DNA of 64,000 nt, taken from the NCBI GenBank assembly GCA_016648135.1, contig JADDOH010011146.1, positions 1 through 64,000 of the forward strand. The letters run 5' to 3'. The position numbers and the translations under genes are program-made. How positions within the stretch are numbered: position 1 is the stretch's first letter; each line of letters begins with the position of its first letter. This document shows, piece by piece, positions 44,364-56,530 of this stretch. Below the pieces are notes generated by a model. That model was not told the origin of the DNA. It ran no database searches and saw only the letters and a program-made list of their open reading frames with translations. The stretch is from Agrypnia vestita (lineage: Eukaryota; Arthropoda; Insecta; Trichoptera; Phryganeidae).

Positions 44364-47300
44364 CTGGAACAAAAAATTATTCAATTAGTTTCTGGGAAAC
44401 AAAAAACCACCAAAATAATTGTATATCTTTTGATTGCGCCATTCTGTTTTACCGCTGTAGCACAATCAGACATACTTAATTATCAATAAAAGTGTAGATA
44501 TATAATTCTGATGCCAAAATCGTGAATAAAAGAAGACAAAAAAGAAACAATAAATAGTTTGTAATCACGAAAGCTTTTCATTCGGTGGAATCAATATTTG
44601 AAGTAGGTACACTATAATAATATTTTTGAGTAATGCAATGTTCTAAAACTTATAAAATAAAGCCCACTTGTATTAATCTTGCAGAAAAGAAAAAGTTCTA
44701 TGCAAAAATACGAGTATTTCATTTTTTTTTTATTTCAATATAATATTTTTTAAAACATCTACGAATATGATTTTCATCAGTACTCAGTACTCAGAAGAAC
44801 GATATATGCAAAAATTTAAACCGTTGGAATACATTTTTCAAATAATTTTTTTTTTATTGTAACTATCGATTGGAGAAACAGAATAATCACTTGAGATTCA
44901 TGAAAGCTAATTGAAGCTATGAAAAGTTTTTTTAAAATAAATTAATATTTTTATTGTAATCAAGATTATTTGAAATAAAACGGTATAAAAACTATTGATT
45001 TAAGTAACATTTACTAAAAAATATCAATTATGTGGGATGTAGGTGAGGTGGGATTAAGTGAAGGCAGCAATATCCAAAAAAATTAAAAAATGTTATGAAT
45101 GCAGTCACCAAGGATTACATATTTAAAATGTACTAAATTCTAGATTTTACAGAAAATATCTATCTTTTCCAAAATCATGTTTCCTATTAATCCAATATAA
45201 TCTCGAATTCAATACATTATAAATTAGTAACCTTCGATGACTGTATTAAATTTTTTCTATATATTTTCTTCGATTTTATTCCCCACATATGAAAAAAATA
45301 AAAAATACAACTCTTAATATGTGGAAATATATCGCCAATACATTATCAAATTATTTATGTATATTCATTAGGTCATGCTTTTTTGTGATTTGTGTAACTA
45401 AATCAATCACATCCACGTATGTTCGGGACAAATAAATCTGTTTTCAATTAGGGGGTTTGATTTGTTTTTCTTGATGCAAAAAAGGAACTTTTCCAATTAT
45501 TGCGATGAAATGAAACGGCCAACAGAGCGATGGTGGAGAGCAAATCACAGAACAGCGCAGCGCTCCAAACTAATCAGTTTTCATAGCAAACAAACAAAGG
45601 TTACCTGGGAGTGCATATGAATCATATTTCTTCGATGCAAAATAAAAATGCTGGCAAAAATTATTTAATTTTATTTAATTTTTAATAAACAGACCGTCAA
45701 CGGATCGTTGTTGACGCTTATTTATTATATTTATTATATTATTACTAATTATAAATACCTTATGAACATTTTATTACTTATTTTATTGTCTACGCAATAC
45801 AGTTTTAAATAATAATAGCACTTAAATTTAATTATGAGAAGATCGTGGGCTAGATTCTTACCCTTGCGAGATTCTGATAAAATACCGCTTATTATCTGAA
45901 TAGTTTTGAAATTTAATACATCATTTAAATACATATTAAGAAAACGAATGTAATAGATTTTTTGAATGATTAAAAAAAAATCAATTATAAACATAATATG
46001 TGGAACCTCGCTTAATGAACACCTCCCATAGTGAGGAATACGCATAACGAGCAAAACAAAATATAAAAATTACGTACTCTTTTCCAAACGTGAAGTAACA
46101 CTAGTGCAAAGTTTAATAACCCCTGTAAGAATGTAGGAAAAAGAAGGAAAAAACTGTAAGAAGACAACAAGATAAAAAAAAAAAACGTAGAAGTGAAACG
46201 TGAAATCAATGGGAAGCGAGAACGACGAAATAGCTGATCTAGCACACACATTCACTCGGTCTATTATTAATTAGCGAATCCGCACAATCCTACAGAACAA
46301 GTATAAGATAAAGGAGATTGATGCTACAAGAATATCTGCGAAACGGGCACGCATTTTCGACAATGTTGAAAGTTTCTCCTTATATGGATCAACAAGAAGA
46401 AAATTTAAGACGATATTATTAACAAGAACAACGCTTGTGGGAAAACGAAAGTAATTTTCACAATTTTGAGTATTTTTTCAGCATGGAACACATTACCGTA
46501 TTTTACATTGATTGCTATGGAAAAATTTGTTTAGGGAATGAATTATTTTCGTTAAGCGAGGTTCCACTGTATTTTTGTATCTCACCACGTCTAGGCTGGG
46601 CGTGTGTCATCGTGAGGAGATTTGTGTAATTATCTAACACAATTGTGTAACTAGTTTCAACTTTGAAGAATAGTACTACAAATACAGTACGATTTAACTG
46701 AAATACATCGAAGCTTTATGCAGTACTGGTTCAATCAACACAAGTTGCACGTAATAACTAAATCGAAACTAGTATAAACTTAGTTCATAAACAAACTGCC
46801 GGCGGTGATCTAAACTTAGGGCTTGCATATTAATTAATTCAACATCGACTCTTGACCGACCAAGACCAGGAGAAAATAATTTGATTACCAACTTACTGAC
46901 AGAAATCTTTTTCAACTTTTATACGTGTACGTGTCCGAGACTATTATTCATGAAATATTCGGAAGCAGTGGCGTGAAGGTCTACAGGGTCTCTCGTGGAT
47001 AGTAGCAAAAACTTCGAGGAGTCTTCTTCGTTCAATTTTGAACAGAAAATTCTAGGTACATTTTGGGTGAAATGTACATAGAATTTTCTTCGACAGTTAC
47101 GGAGATAGGCAAAGTTTGCAATTTTTAAAAATATTTCTGACTTATTTTCTGTAAAACATCGAATATTTTAAGTTACTTTAAACAACGCTTGTAAATGACA
47201 CGGGCATTTAAAAAAGTAACAAATGTACATAATGTAAGCTTCTCAAACAAAATATCAAAAATTTAACGAGGTTGATGCCCAAGAAAAACTAAAAAAAAAA

Positions 47301-47953
47301 ACTATTAAATAAATATAATACATTTTGATGAAAATAAATAGATTATTGCATGAGTTTTCAATGATACGTATTCGTGAAGATACAAAATGTGAAGCTTATC
47401 GGTTAGGCAAAAAATGGTATAAAAGATAATGCCCACAAAAAGATTTTTTTTAATAAGTTCGGTACCGATAAAAAACACGGGTAAAAATAAATGACAAAAA
47501 AATTCCAACTGGCAACAAATATCCAGAGCGATAATCAAATGAACTTGTAAATGAATAAACATATATTTCACACGAGCATTTATAGATATTTATTTTAATC
47601 ATTTCCCGAGGGCAAACAAATTAATGTCTAACCGTAATTAGTAGGACGTTTTGTATAGAATATGTAAATAACAGGTTATTAGTGTAGGTACACAAAATGA
47701 AAACTAGTATAGTTTCCCGAGAGAGGTATAAATGTGTACACATTATCAAAACCAAACATTATTTTATATTCATGTTTCCAAGCGTGAAAATTCATGCGAT
47801 TATATATTATAGTATAGGTGTATGATGACTGTAATCCGTCATTGTTACGCGTAGTACAAAATACCATAATCATTAAATAAAATGAAACATAAACATCATT
47901 TATTTTATTCTTAATATTTAAATCATTAACTTTGTGGTCAAACATTTTGACAA
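44364..47953. other. Intron-like DNA upstream (5') of the exon
   Basis: About 3.6 kb with no gene. A less AT-rich patch is at 45480-45620. Frames at 45749, 46012, 46435, 47305 and 47679 are short and compositionally random. cagtggcgtgaagg at 46975 resembles a hAT-like end. Confidence 0.5.
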
Positions 47954-48005
47954 AATGTTATTTAGGTTAGAATATAAAAGCTAAAAATTAGTTTTTTGTC
48001 TACCG

Positions 48006-48035
48006 GTTTCGAGACGTAACCTGTCTCTTCGTCAG
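48006..48035 (-). ncRNA. Hammerhead-like motif, best stem II in the window
   Basis: On the minus strand CTGACGA, A, GAGAC, loop AGGTTAC, GTCTC, GAAAC, then CGGTAGAC. Stem II is five perfect Watson-Crick pairs. One unpaired A separates the CTGACGA box from stem II. Confidence 0.5.
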
Positions 48036-48775
48036 GACAACCACTACACTAGCACGTAAATATTACTCCACACCACAACCATAGTATTATTTATATACCA
48101 ACACCTTAAAAAATACATTTACATGCGTATTACTACTCTAACTAAAGACTGACATGTACTAAGTTTCTTATAAAAAATTATTAAGAATTTGAGTAGAGGA
48201 GAAAGGGAGACGGGATGGGGTCTATAAAGGTTGACAAACCTTGGGTTTTATTTCCATATTATTATGTTTTAATCCTTATTAATATTTAATATTTTTAACC
48301 CTGTTTTCATAACAAAATTATGATTGGACTCAAAGAAATGATTCGAGAGATGACTTGCGAATCATATCTTAGAGTCCAATCATAATTTTGATATGAAAAC
48401 AGGGGTGAAAATATCAAATACTACTAATAAAGGGTTAAAACTTAAAAATATGGAATTTTTTAATATTCGTAAAGCCATAAAAAACAACATCCCTCTACTT
48501 AATAATCAAATAAATTTCCCCTATAGTCCCCTACAGTATTTGATTTAAAACTATCAGGTGAAACCCGAGATTTGTCAACACCGCCTGTAGACCCCATCCC
48601 ATCTCCCTCTATCCTCTACTCAAATTCTTAATCCTTTTTGATGAGAAACTTATTGCATGTTAGTCTTTAGAGTAACACGCATGTGAAGAGTATTTTTATA
48701 GGTGTTGATGTATAAATAATACTATGGTTGTGGTGATTAGATGATAGATATTTCCATGCTAGTGTAGTGATTGCC

Positions 48776-48805
48776 CTGACGAAAAAACGGGTTACGTCTC
48801 GAAAC
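48776..48805 (+). ncRNA. Hammerhead-like motif, mirror copy with eroded stem II
   Basis: CTGACGA ... GTCTC GAAAC CGGTAGAC as in the mirror copy, but the 5' stem strand GAGAC has become AAAAC, so pairing is largely lost. Confidence 0.35.
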
Positions 48806-48861
48806 CGGTAGACAAAAAAGTAATTTTTAGTGGTTATATACTAACATAAATAACACTTTGT

Positions 48862-49450
48862 TATAATTTTTTTTCGCATTTTGTATTCAAATCTAAATCT
48901 TATAAACAAAATAATATTAAAATTTTAGATTACGAAAAGAAAACTATGATGACGATGTACCCAACGTGGATAAATCTTCCAATTGAAATAGAAAATAATA
49001 AAAAAGACTCAGGTCATCGGTGAGTAAGCATGAGAAACGGCCTATTATTGAATACTAAGAAAAATAATTCAAAGAAAAATTCAGCATGAAGATTTCAGTC
49101 CGAATTTACTTTCTATGCTTCAACTATATTTCAAAGTCTTTATCTTTTCTTTACAGAGATCAACAAAATCCCCAATTAAAACAAACTCGTTCAAAGATAA
49201 AAGTGGCGTAGTCCGAAGAATTACAGAATTATTTCAGATTCCGTTTGTATGATTGACATGTCAAGAATGGAAGTTTATAAAGTAATTAATTTTCTGTCTC
49301 AACTGAACGATAGCTAATCAACTCGATATCACAAACTAAGACTATAAGTCAGTAGAAATCACAACTTCATTATGAACTTTAATTAAATTCGTAATTAAAT
49401 GTCTCAAACAGAAATGTATTTTTTCCGCTATGTGACGCAAAAAATTTCAT
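48862..49450. other. AT-rich DNA, nothing recognised
   Basis: No coding or repeat signal. Confidence 0.45.
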
Positions 49451-50290
49451 AATATTCGAAAAAAAATAAAACATATACTTCTAAAAAGCGAGTATTTTTA
49501 TTGTAACAATTAAACTCAAAGTATTTTATGAACTATTTATTGATTTTTGTCCCCAGAAGAAACATTATTAGTTAAGATAAATTATGGATATCTCACAGAG
49601 ACTAGGAAATGTAGGCATGAAAGTCTTTTTTGGGGGTTTATAGGGCTTACGATCTATTGAAATATTCGAAAAAAAATAAAACATATACTTCTAAAAAGCG
49701 AGTATTTGTATTGTAACAATTAAACTCAAAGTATTTTATGAACTATTTATTGATTTTTGTCCCCAGAAGAAACATTATTAGTTAAGATAAATTATGGATA
49801 TCTCACAGAGACTAGGAAATGTAGGCATGAAAGTCTTTTTTGGGGGTTTATAGGGCTTACGATCTATTGAAATATTCGAAAAAAAATAAAACATATACTT
49901 CTAAAAAGCGAGTATTTGTATTGTAACAATTAAACTCAAAGTATTTTATGAACTATTTATTGATTTTTGTCCCCAGAAGAAACATTATTAGTTAAGATAA
50001 ATTATGGATATCTCACAGAGACTAGGAAATGTAGGCATGAAAGTCTTTTTTGGGGGTTTATAGGGCTTACGATCTATTGAAATATTCGAAAAAAAATAAA
50101 ACATATACTTCTAAAAAGCGAGTATTTGTATTGTAACAATTAAACTCAAAGTATTTTATGAACTATTTATTGATTTTTGTCCCCAGAAGAATCATTATTA
50201 GTTAAGATAAATTATGGATATCTCACAGAGACTAGGAAATGTAGGCATGAAAGTCTTTTTTGGGGGTTTATAGGGCTTACGATCTATTAT
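49451..50290 (+). repeat. Tandem array, four copies of a 210-bp unit
   Basis: Unit starts aatattcgaaaaaaaataaa at 49451, 49661, 49871 and 50081, spacing exactly 210. Copies differ at only a few positions (agtattttta in the first against agtatttgta in the rest; gaatcatt in the fourth against gaaacatt). The unit includes F2-family phrases (cacagagacta, ttagttaagataaattatgg, gggcttacgatct). It is a recent, homogeneous amplification of part of that repeat. Confidence 0.95.
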
Positions 50291-50660
50291 AAGGCTGGCT
50301 GATCACTTTACACAATGTAACGTTCACGATTCCAGCCAAGATTGCCCACATATCTATAAAAATTTTGGAATTTGTATAAGTATATGGGTTTTATCAACAC
50401 TGTTTTGATGTTCATAACCAATATGCTAAGGCCGTCTTTTGATACTAAAAAAAATGTGAAAATACTGGTCAAAAATGAGTAAAAATAATTTTCGGGCGTA
50501 TTTTCATGTAAATAAATACCTATTAATAATTCGGATGAGTATCGTATAAAGATAAAAAGAATATTGCTTCATACTCTCATCAAATAATACAGATAACAAG
50601 CGGCGACTGTTTCATGGGAATGGCAAATTTAAAAAATCCACAGATGGCGTTAGCATAGTG
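50291..50660. repeat. F2-family remainder after the tandem array
   Basis: Continues with ggctgatcactttacacaat and gtaacgttcacgattcca, then a segment shared (inverted) with 37020-37265. Confidence 0.5.
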
Positions 50661-51090
50661 GTTATAAAAATTAAAAACGAAGTGAATAAAAACTGTATAT
50701 ACAACTTCCTAAAAGTAATTTTATATTTAAGCACTGTGACGTGTTATTTGATGCTGTACGGTTTCGGAGCTATCTTGTTTGGAGAAGTACATATAAACTT
50801 CCAAATATTGATGATAATTATTAAGCAGTAAATATTTAGATTTAATTATTACACTAAGATCCCGGATTTGTTGAAGGTTCACGATATAAAACGGACACGT
50901 AGACGGAAGATTTTGTTCAAAATTCAGGCTACCCTGCCGTTATCAAGGACCTCATTAGCATTATTGACGTAACCCCTGTATCTAGGCCAACGGGTATGTT
51001 ATAATTACATTCAGAAGTTATATTATAATATATAGTAATACTATATTACATTATAAATAATATACGGTCTAAAATTTTTCTATATATCAC
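50661..51090. other. AT-rich DNA, nothing recognised
   Basis: No gene or known repeat. Confidence 0.4.
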
Positions 51091-51097
51091 TAGTACC

Positions 51098-51545
51098 AAG
51101 TATCTTGGAATATTCATCAGTTATTTGAACGCGTTACTATACGACACGAATTGCAAGGGTGCAGAAAAGTTTCTACGTATTTTGTCTAATCGACACAGAT
51201 CTTCACAGATACCAGGATAAATTTGCCTTTATGAAAATTCACAAACTGGAGTTCCGACAGAAAATATCCGATCTTGTTATGCTACACAATAATCTCAGTG
51301 GAGCTAATGATTCTCTTTCTATATCTGAAATAAATTTGCATGTTGAACCTCGTGTAAGAAACCTGGAGATCTTGAGAAAAAGTCAGCATCGTAATAATGT
51401 TGGATATTTTTCTCCCATCACAATAACGTGTCGTGCATACAATGTGTATTGTGCTGACCCTTACGGGCAGATCATCATTATTCAAAAATTCACTTCTACA
51501 CAACATCCATTTTCTCGACAGGAACCTGAACACATAAAAACAATT
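51098..51545 (+). pseudogene. LINE 3' end: RT C-terminal domain
   Basis: The frame, with a TGA at 51128-51130 where related elements have tryptophan, reads LEYSSVI, TRIARVQKSF, HRYQDKFAFMKIHKLEFRQK, ISDLVMLHNNLSG, SEINLHVEPRVRNLE, and SPITITCRAYN. LEYxSVIW...RIxxVQKxF and the C-terminal 'SPI...RAYN' block are typical of jockey/CR1-like non-LTR RT tails. It lacks catalytic RT motifs and is followed by a T/A-rich tail. A 144-codon open stretch (51159-51593) is the later part only; its last ~25 residues are low-complexity. Confidence 0.75.
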
Positions 51546-51593
51546 ATTTATTTACATTTTTTTTTTATTATTATATTATTATTTTTATTTTAA

Positions 51594-54020
51594 TAATTGA
51601 TTTTTATTTATAAAAATCAATTATTTATTTACATGTTCTTACATGATCACACTACATTAATACATTAAATATATATAAGCAAATTGCTAGAGCAGCCCGA
51701 AGAAACTTTGGCTGATAATATGTATCGATTTTTAATGTATTTTGTACCCAGTATTCCGTTAGTCTCATTTTAAATAAATAAAAATTATTTTTTAACAGCC
51801 TTTTATATTTTTTTACTCGAATATAATAGTAAACAAATATTTACAGAAACTTTATGTACTGATAATTCTTACTACATAGAGATGTACGGGGACTAACATC
51901 AGTAAGGCATTGTAATTAAGTAAATATTGCTTAGTAAGGCAAACGAAAATAGGAATGAGAAATAATACCGCTAAATGCGACAAGTTCCGTCAAAAAGCCA
52001 CAAAACATTCACATTATAGTTATTCATAAAGAAAAAAGGCAACGTTTAATATTAAAATAAAGATGTTTCTTTTTAATTTTGAGTGCGATTATAAGAAGCA
52101 GTTAACGTAACAAGACTGTTTCAAGACTGCTGACTGATGCTAGCATTTCGTCTAAATGTGGCGCGTGTTAAATTAAACCATTTTTTATGAATAAAATGAA
52201 GGAAGGTTCCGAAGGGCGATGGTGACTACCAGTTGCAATTAGAACTCCAACATAAATAATGTTGTCATCGTGTATTGTCATGTTTACAAAATTTCAGCTC
52301 AACTGGACATCGGGAAGCGGGTGAAATATCGATTATAATATTAATTCCATCCAGACAAACAGATAAACAGGTGAAGCTAATGTAAGCGTGGTAAATACAT
52401 GTGAAGAGGCTGGAAATGTTTATTTGCGTTTATTTTCTAGCGAAAACCGAACGCGTCCGTAATATTAGGAAATTTATATATTCTCCAGTCTTGTATATTT
52501 TATGAAAGTACATAAACAACCGAAGCTTTGATAATATTTTCTTAACCTTTCATTGCTTACCCTTTTCGAGTTTTAGAGTAAGGGATTTTATAAAATTTAC
52601 ATTAAAAAATAATCCCACAATTTTACAGTTCGTCTGCCTTTAGAGCATGTACAAAAATGGTTTATTAAAACACACGGTTGTCGAATACATTTAAATTCCT
52701 TTATGGTTTACTAAATAAAATGGTAAAAAATGTCTACAAAAAGCTGTAGCAAACGCATTTTTAAACAAATTTACAAAGAGACAAGATTTATCTGATAAAC
52801 CTAAACTTGTTTATGTCAAAGTCTATCCTAGTTTTATCAGCCTGGCAGTCTTCGTGCAGCCGTCACGCCACGGAAGGCGAATTCGTGAACAATCGTTTTG
52901 TAATCTCATTCATATATATATATTCCTACGAAGAACTTGACTGATTTATAACTATGACCGGATATTAAATGATTATAAAAAAGGTAGCGAGTGGCGGTGT
53001 TTATTATTTATTTAATAAATATTTATAAAATCGTGTATATAAAGAGCACTGATTTTTGATGAACGATATATTCCAGCCAGGGGCGTGCAGTAAACACATT
53101 GAAGTTTAACTTTTACTTAAGCATATACTATGAAAAAAAATCGAAATAAAATCGTAATATTCCTTTCATACTTATATCGTATAATTCGGATTTAAATAGG
53201 TAATTCATAATATTCTGTCACATATTTTTCATTTCGATGTTTTTTTCAAAATATATGTATGCATATGCGTCATGCTTCAATGCACTCACAGCATGCGACC
53301 TATCAGAGCTCAAATGAATAGATAAAAAACGTAAAAAGAGTAACATCATGTGGTTAACTTTTCAACTATTTTCAAAAATCCTATTGTTAATTTATTCAAC
53401 GGTATAGTTTAAAAATACTTACGTATATTAAAGATTATTTTAACAGATTGTTTAAAATATCTAAATCACAACTTTAATTTGAAAAGATTGATATAATTAA
53501 CAAGAAAACACTTTGTACTAATTTATTGAAATATCAACATGTTTCGAGGCCAATTAAGATACAACGTATACTAGAAATTAAAAATCGGATTATAGAAAAC
53601 AACAAAATCGAAAAATATACACATGGGAGATGTACAACTAATTAAGAACTAATGTGAAAACAAATTTAAAAGGAAACTATTTACAAGAGGGACCAGGTTA
53701 TTTATAATATTTCGATTGCTATTAACACCTTTTCTAATTTCTAATTTTTTTTATTTATCCGACTATAATTTCTATTATTAGTAAATAAAATTTGACAAAT
53801 TCACAATAGTTATTGCTCTTTATATATCTTTAGTGCTCTTTATATTCTTTATATATCTTTATATTCTAATATCCAAATTTCTACAGGTACCTATGCAAAA
53901 ATTATTACAATCATAACAAATCAATTCGCAAACCCCGATTATTTAAAAATATTTTTAAATTTATTATTAGTATAGAAAGCTACTTGAATAGTTCGCCCTA
54001 AAAATGGTTAATATTAATAA
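51594..54020. other. AT-rich DNA, nothing coding recognised
   Basis: About 2.4 kb. aggggcgtgcagtaaacaca at 53081 resembles the hAT-like left end. No other feature. Confidence 0.45.
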
Positions 54021-54023
54021 GTT

Positions 54024-54078
54024 CTCAGGTTAAGTAAGGTTAGTTTGACCTAGATTAGTTTTTAATAATATGGATTAT
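54024..54078 (+). repeat. Left copy of a short repeat interrupted by the TTAA element
   Basis: aggttaagtaaggtta.tttg and aataatatg.att recur twice in tandem at 55010-55125. The TTAA element sits between them. Confidence 0.55.
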
Positions 54079-54082
54079 TTAA

Positions 54083-54991
54083 AGGGGGGGGGGTAAGGTT
54101 TTTAACTTTTTTTTTTGCATTTAATTTTTAATTTTTTAAATGAATGTATAACATCGCAAAAATATTGTGTCGAAATTTCAAGTCAATCGGAGCATAATTG
54201 ACGAAATTATGAACATTTGAGCGATACTCAGACTGTTTTCTATACCCGCTCGGGCAGCTACGAGACGCGCTCACCTGAGGAGACCGGACGTGCTATTGTA
54301 TTGGAAGAGTTTTGCGTAGACAAGGACAAAAAGATGCTGATGATGAAAGCTCTTTGCTGGGTGAACATGACATCGATAATTATGTGTAAGTATAAAATAA
54401 GTGTTCAGTTTTATTTTGAATTTTACAGTGTGCAAAACTTTAAAGCGTGTTCCCTACATCTCACGTTTTCAAAGTCGGTGTCCATCATAACCTCAAAACT
54501 ACTGCACCGATCTTTTTGAATTTTGAACACTATTTCTGTACATAATTTACGAGGTAACGCTGTCGAGTTTTTTTCAAATTTGTTATTAATTTTTATTTTT
54601 TAATAACAAATAAGTCGATATTTTTCGCAAAAAATCGCGTTTTTCCCTTCAAAGTGTTCCAAAAAATTGAAAAATTGTAATTTCAAAAAACCCTCCCAGC
54701 GTTACCTGGGATAACCTATTATCTAACGAATGAACTTTGATTTTTTGATTTCAGATGATCTAGCACCAAGTTATGATGGACACCGCAATTCTCCTTTTTT
54801 CCGAGACACGTCCGAATAATTGCTGCCATTGCCGTATTTTTTAATATTTCGTCTTGAAAATTTTACACAATATTCTTCAAATGTCATACTTTAATGTACT
54901 ATTGGTTTTAATAAAGAGGTTTTAACTGTGTCGTCACAAAAAAAATCACAAAAACATGCCTTTTTTTGTACGAATTAACCATATCCCCCCC
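54083..54991. mobile_element. TTAA-flanked DNA element, non-autonomous
   Basis: Flanked by TTAA (54079-54082 and 54992-54995). The ends are imperfect inverted repeats: AGGGGGGGGGGTAAGGTT at the left and, reversed, GGGGGGGATATGGTTAA at the right. TTAA targets are used by piggyBac and Kolobok. The interior holds a possible spliced frame: a coding-like stretch before GTAAGT at 54384-54389 and one after TTTCAG at 54750-54755 (first codons DDLAPSYDGHRNSP, stop at 54818-54820). No transposase domain is recognised. Confidence 0.5.
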
Positions 54992-55004
54992 TTAACATGT
55001 AGTT

Positions 55005-55130
55005 AGGTTAAGTAAGGTTACTTTGATCTAGTTTATAAAATAATATGAATTATATAGTAGTTTTAGTTAGGTTAAGTAAGGTTACTTTGATCTAGTTCAT
55101 AAAATAATATGAATTAAATAGTAGTTTTCT
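55005..55130 (+). repeat. Two tandem ~61-bp repeats
   Basis: ttagttaggttaagtaaggt, then tactttgatctagtt(t/c)a and taaaataatatgaatta, twice in a row. Confidence 0.7.
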
Positions 55131-55557
55131 TCCATGATTTCAAAGAATAACATTTCCAATACTATTTTTACCGAAAGTCGTTAAAATTGAGATTTTTTAT
55201 ACAAAATTAGTCCTTCGCTGCATCGAATCACATTCCGAATTGAAATTAGCAAATAAATAAAAAATGCTCTTAACAAAAAAAGACAACGAATTATGGATAT
55301 TACGGACACAAGTGTATTCTTATGTCACAGAACATAAATGCAATGTAGCTGGTAGTCAACTTTCAATACTTTTGAATTATTTCAATACGCGAACTGCTCC
55401 TGTTCAATATGCGAATTCCATCTTGGTGCAGAAAAATTATATTTTTTCGTTATGTGTATATAATATTTATCTAGTATTCAAATACATTTTTTGACGCGAG
55501 TTAAATTTAAGAAACGGTACAGAAATTTTTATTACAAAATTTTTTGCGTTATATCTG
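55131..55557. other. AT-rich DNA, nothing recognised
   Basis: A 76-codon frame at 55264 has no domain. Confidence 0.4.
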
Positions 55558-55733
55558 AGAAGCTTGTTGGTGTAGTGGTCATGACGCTCGCCTAGTGATT
55601 AGGGGGTAGGTGGTTCGAGCCCCGTTCCACGACACCAGGAAGTAAGTTTTATTTTCATAGCACAGGCCTTTAGCTTAGTTTGAAAATAAAAAGAATATTG
55701 ATGCGACATACATTCCGTAGCCGCATCAATATA
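55558..55733 (+). repeat. tRNA-derived SINE (family A variant)
   Basis: agcttgttggtgtagtggtc, then atgacgctcgcctag and the B-box-like ggttcgagccccg, followed by the family body ttattttcatagcac ... ttagcttagttt ... agaatattgatgcgac. The head differs from the copy at 38721 (tagtggtcatgacg against tgtggttaggac), so it may come from a second subfamily. Confidence 0.72.
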
Positions 55734-56505
55734 TATATATATATATTTTTTTATCAATTTATTTATTATAAATCTAATTTATTTATTGTAATCTAAATGG
55801 TTTCTACTTTTATACTTTAATTTAGCTTGTAAATACTGCTTCCACAAGCTCGAGCTTTGGCTCATATTATGGGGAGTATAATGTCTGTAAAAATGTTATA
55901 ATATAGAATCAATTTATTATAAAAAAAAATGTATCTACTGTATAAATAAATATAATAAATAAAATAAAATTATATATTTTTTAAAAATTAAAATAAAAAT
56001 AAAATGTTATTAATGATTTATGTGAACATAATCTAAATGAGGCAAGGGTGCAAACGATTTTCGCCCTAATTTGAATCCAGCATAAAAGAATTGAATTATT
56101 TTAATCATTTAGGAAAATTACGGCGATGAAATTCCGGTAAGTTGTCGTTAAAAATATTGTCTTCGAGAATAATATTCCCAAGTGCCATTGAACGTGACGG
56201 CATCTCATTAATAAATGTGCATAATAGCGGTAGAGGTGCAATAAAAAGCTCTAAAGCCATGTGGAGAAATCGCTCCAATTAAATGCCCCCTTAATGAGAG
56301 AAGCAGTGCCGGGGAACGACGATAAGGAAGAACTACTTCGTTGAAGAAGTCTTATGAATTATATAGCACCCAGGAGAATTAATTTTAAGTCTCCGGTACA
56401 CCATTTTGGTATAAGAGATGTTCTATGAATCGGCAGACTAAATTATTTTACAATTCAATGAACATTTTCTGGTATCATCATCATTTAAAAGTTAAAAAAA
56501 ACTAA
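55734..56505. other. Unclassified DNA, less AT-rich at 56100-56350
   Basis: The 56100-56350 part (cattgaacgtgacggcatct, gcagtgccggggaacgacga) is not repeat-like and not coding-like; a possible conserved non-coding element. Confidence 0.35.
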
Positions 56506-56530
56506 CCCATAAAAATCAGGTTTTTATTAT

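Larger units (their letters stand above)
47954..48861. mobile_element. 908-bp foldback with hammerhead-like cores at both ends
   Basis: The two halves are reverse complements over nearly the whole length, centred on about 48355. Examples: attatgattggactc (48317-48331) against gagtccaatcataat (48372-48386), accccatccc against gggatggggt, actatggttgtgg against ccacaaccatagt, and the outer ctaccggtttcgag / ctcgaaaccggtag. Each half carries the same terminal motif, at 48006-48035 (minus) and 48776-48805 (plus). No protein frame. It fits two PLE-terminal or retrozyme-like units joined head to head. Confidence 0.8.

Noticed and set aside
45590..45612. Second exon ending CCCAG/GTAACC on the minus strand
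   Set aside because: No acceptor or coding-like sequence upstream, and composition is random.
49451..50290. CRISPR-like array
   Set aside because: Units are contiguous 210-bp tandem repeats without unique spacers, in eukaryotic DNA.
54217..54519. Host gene exon
   Set aside because: Lies between TTAA-flanked inverted ends, so it belongs to a transposable element if it is coding at all.
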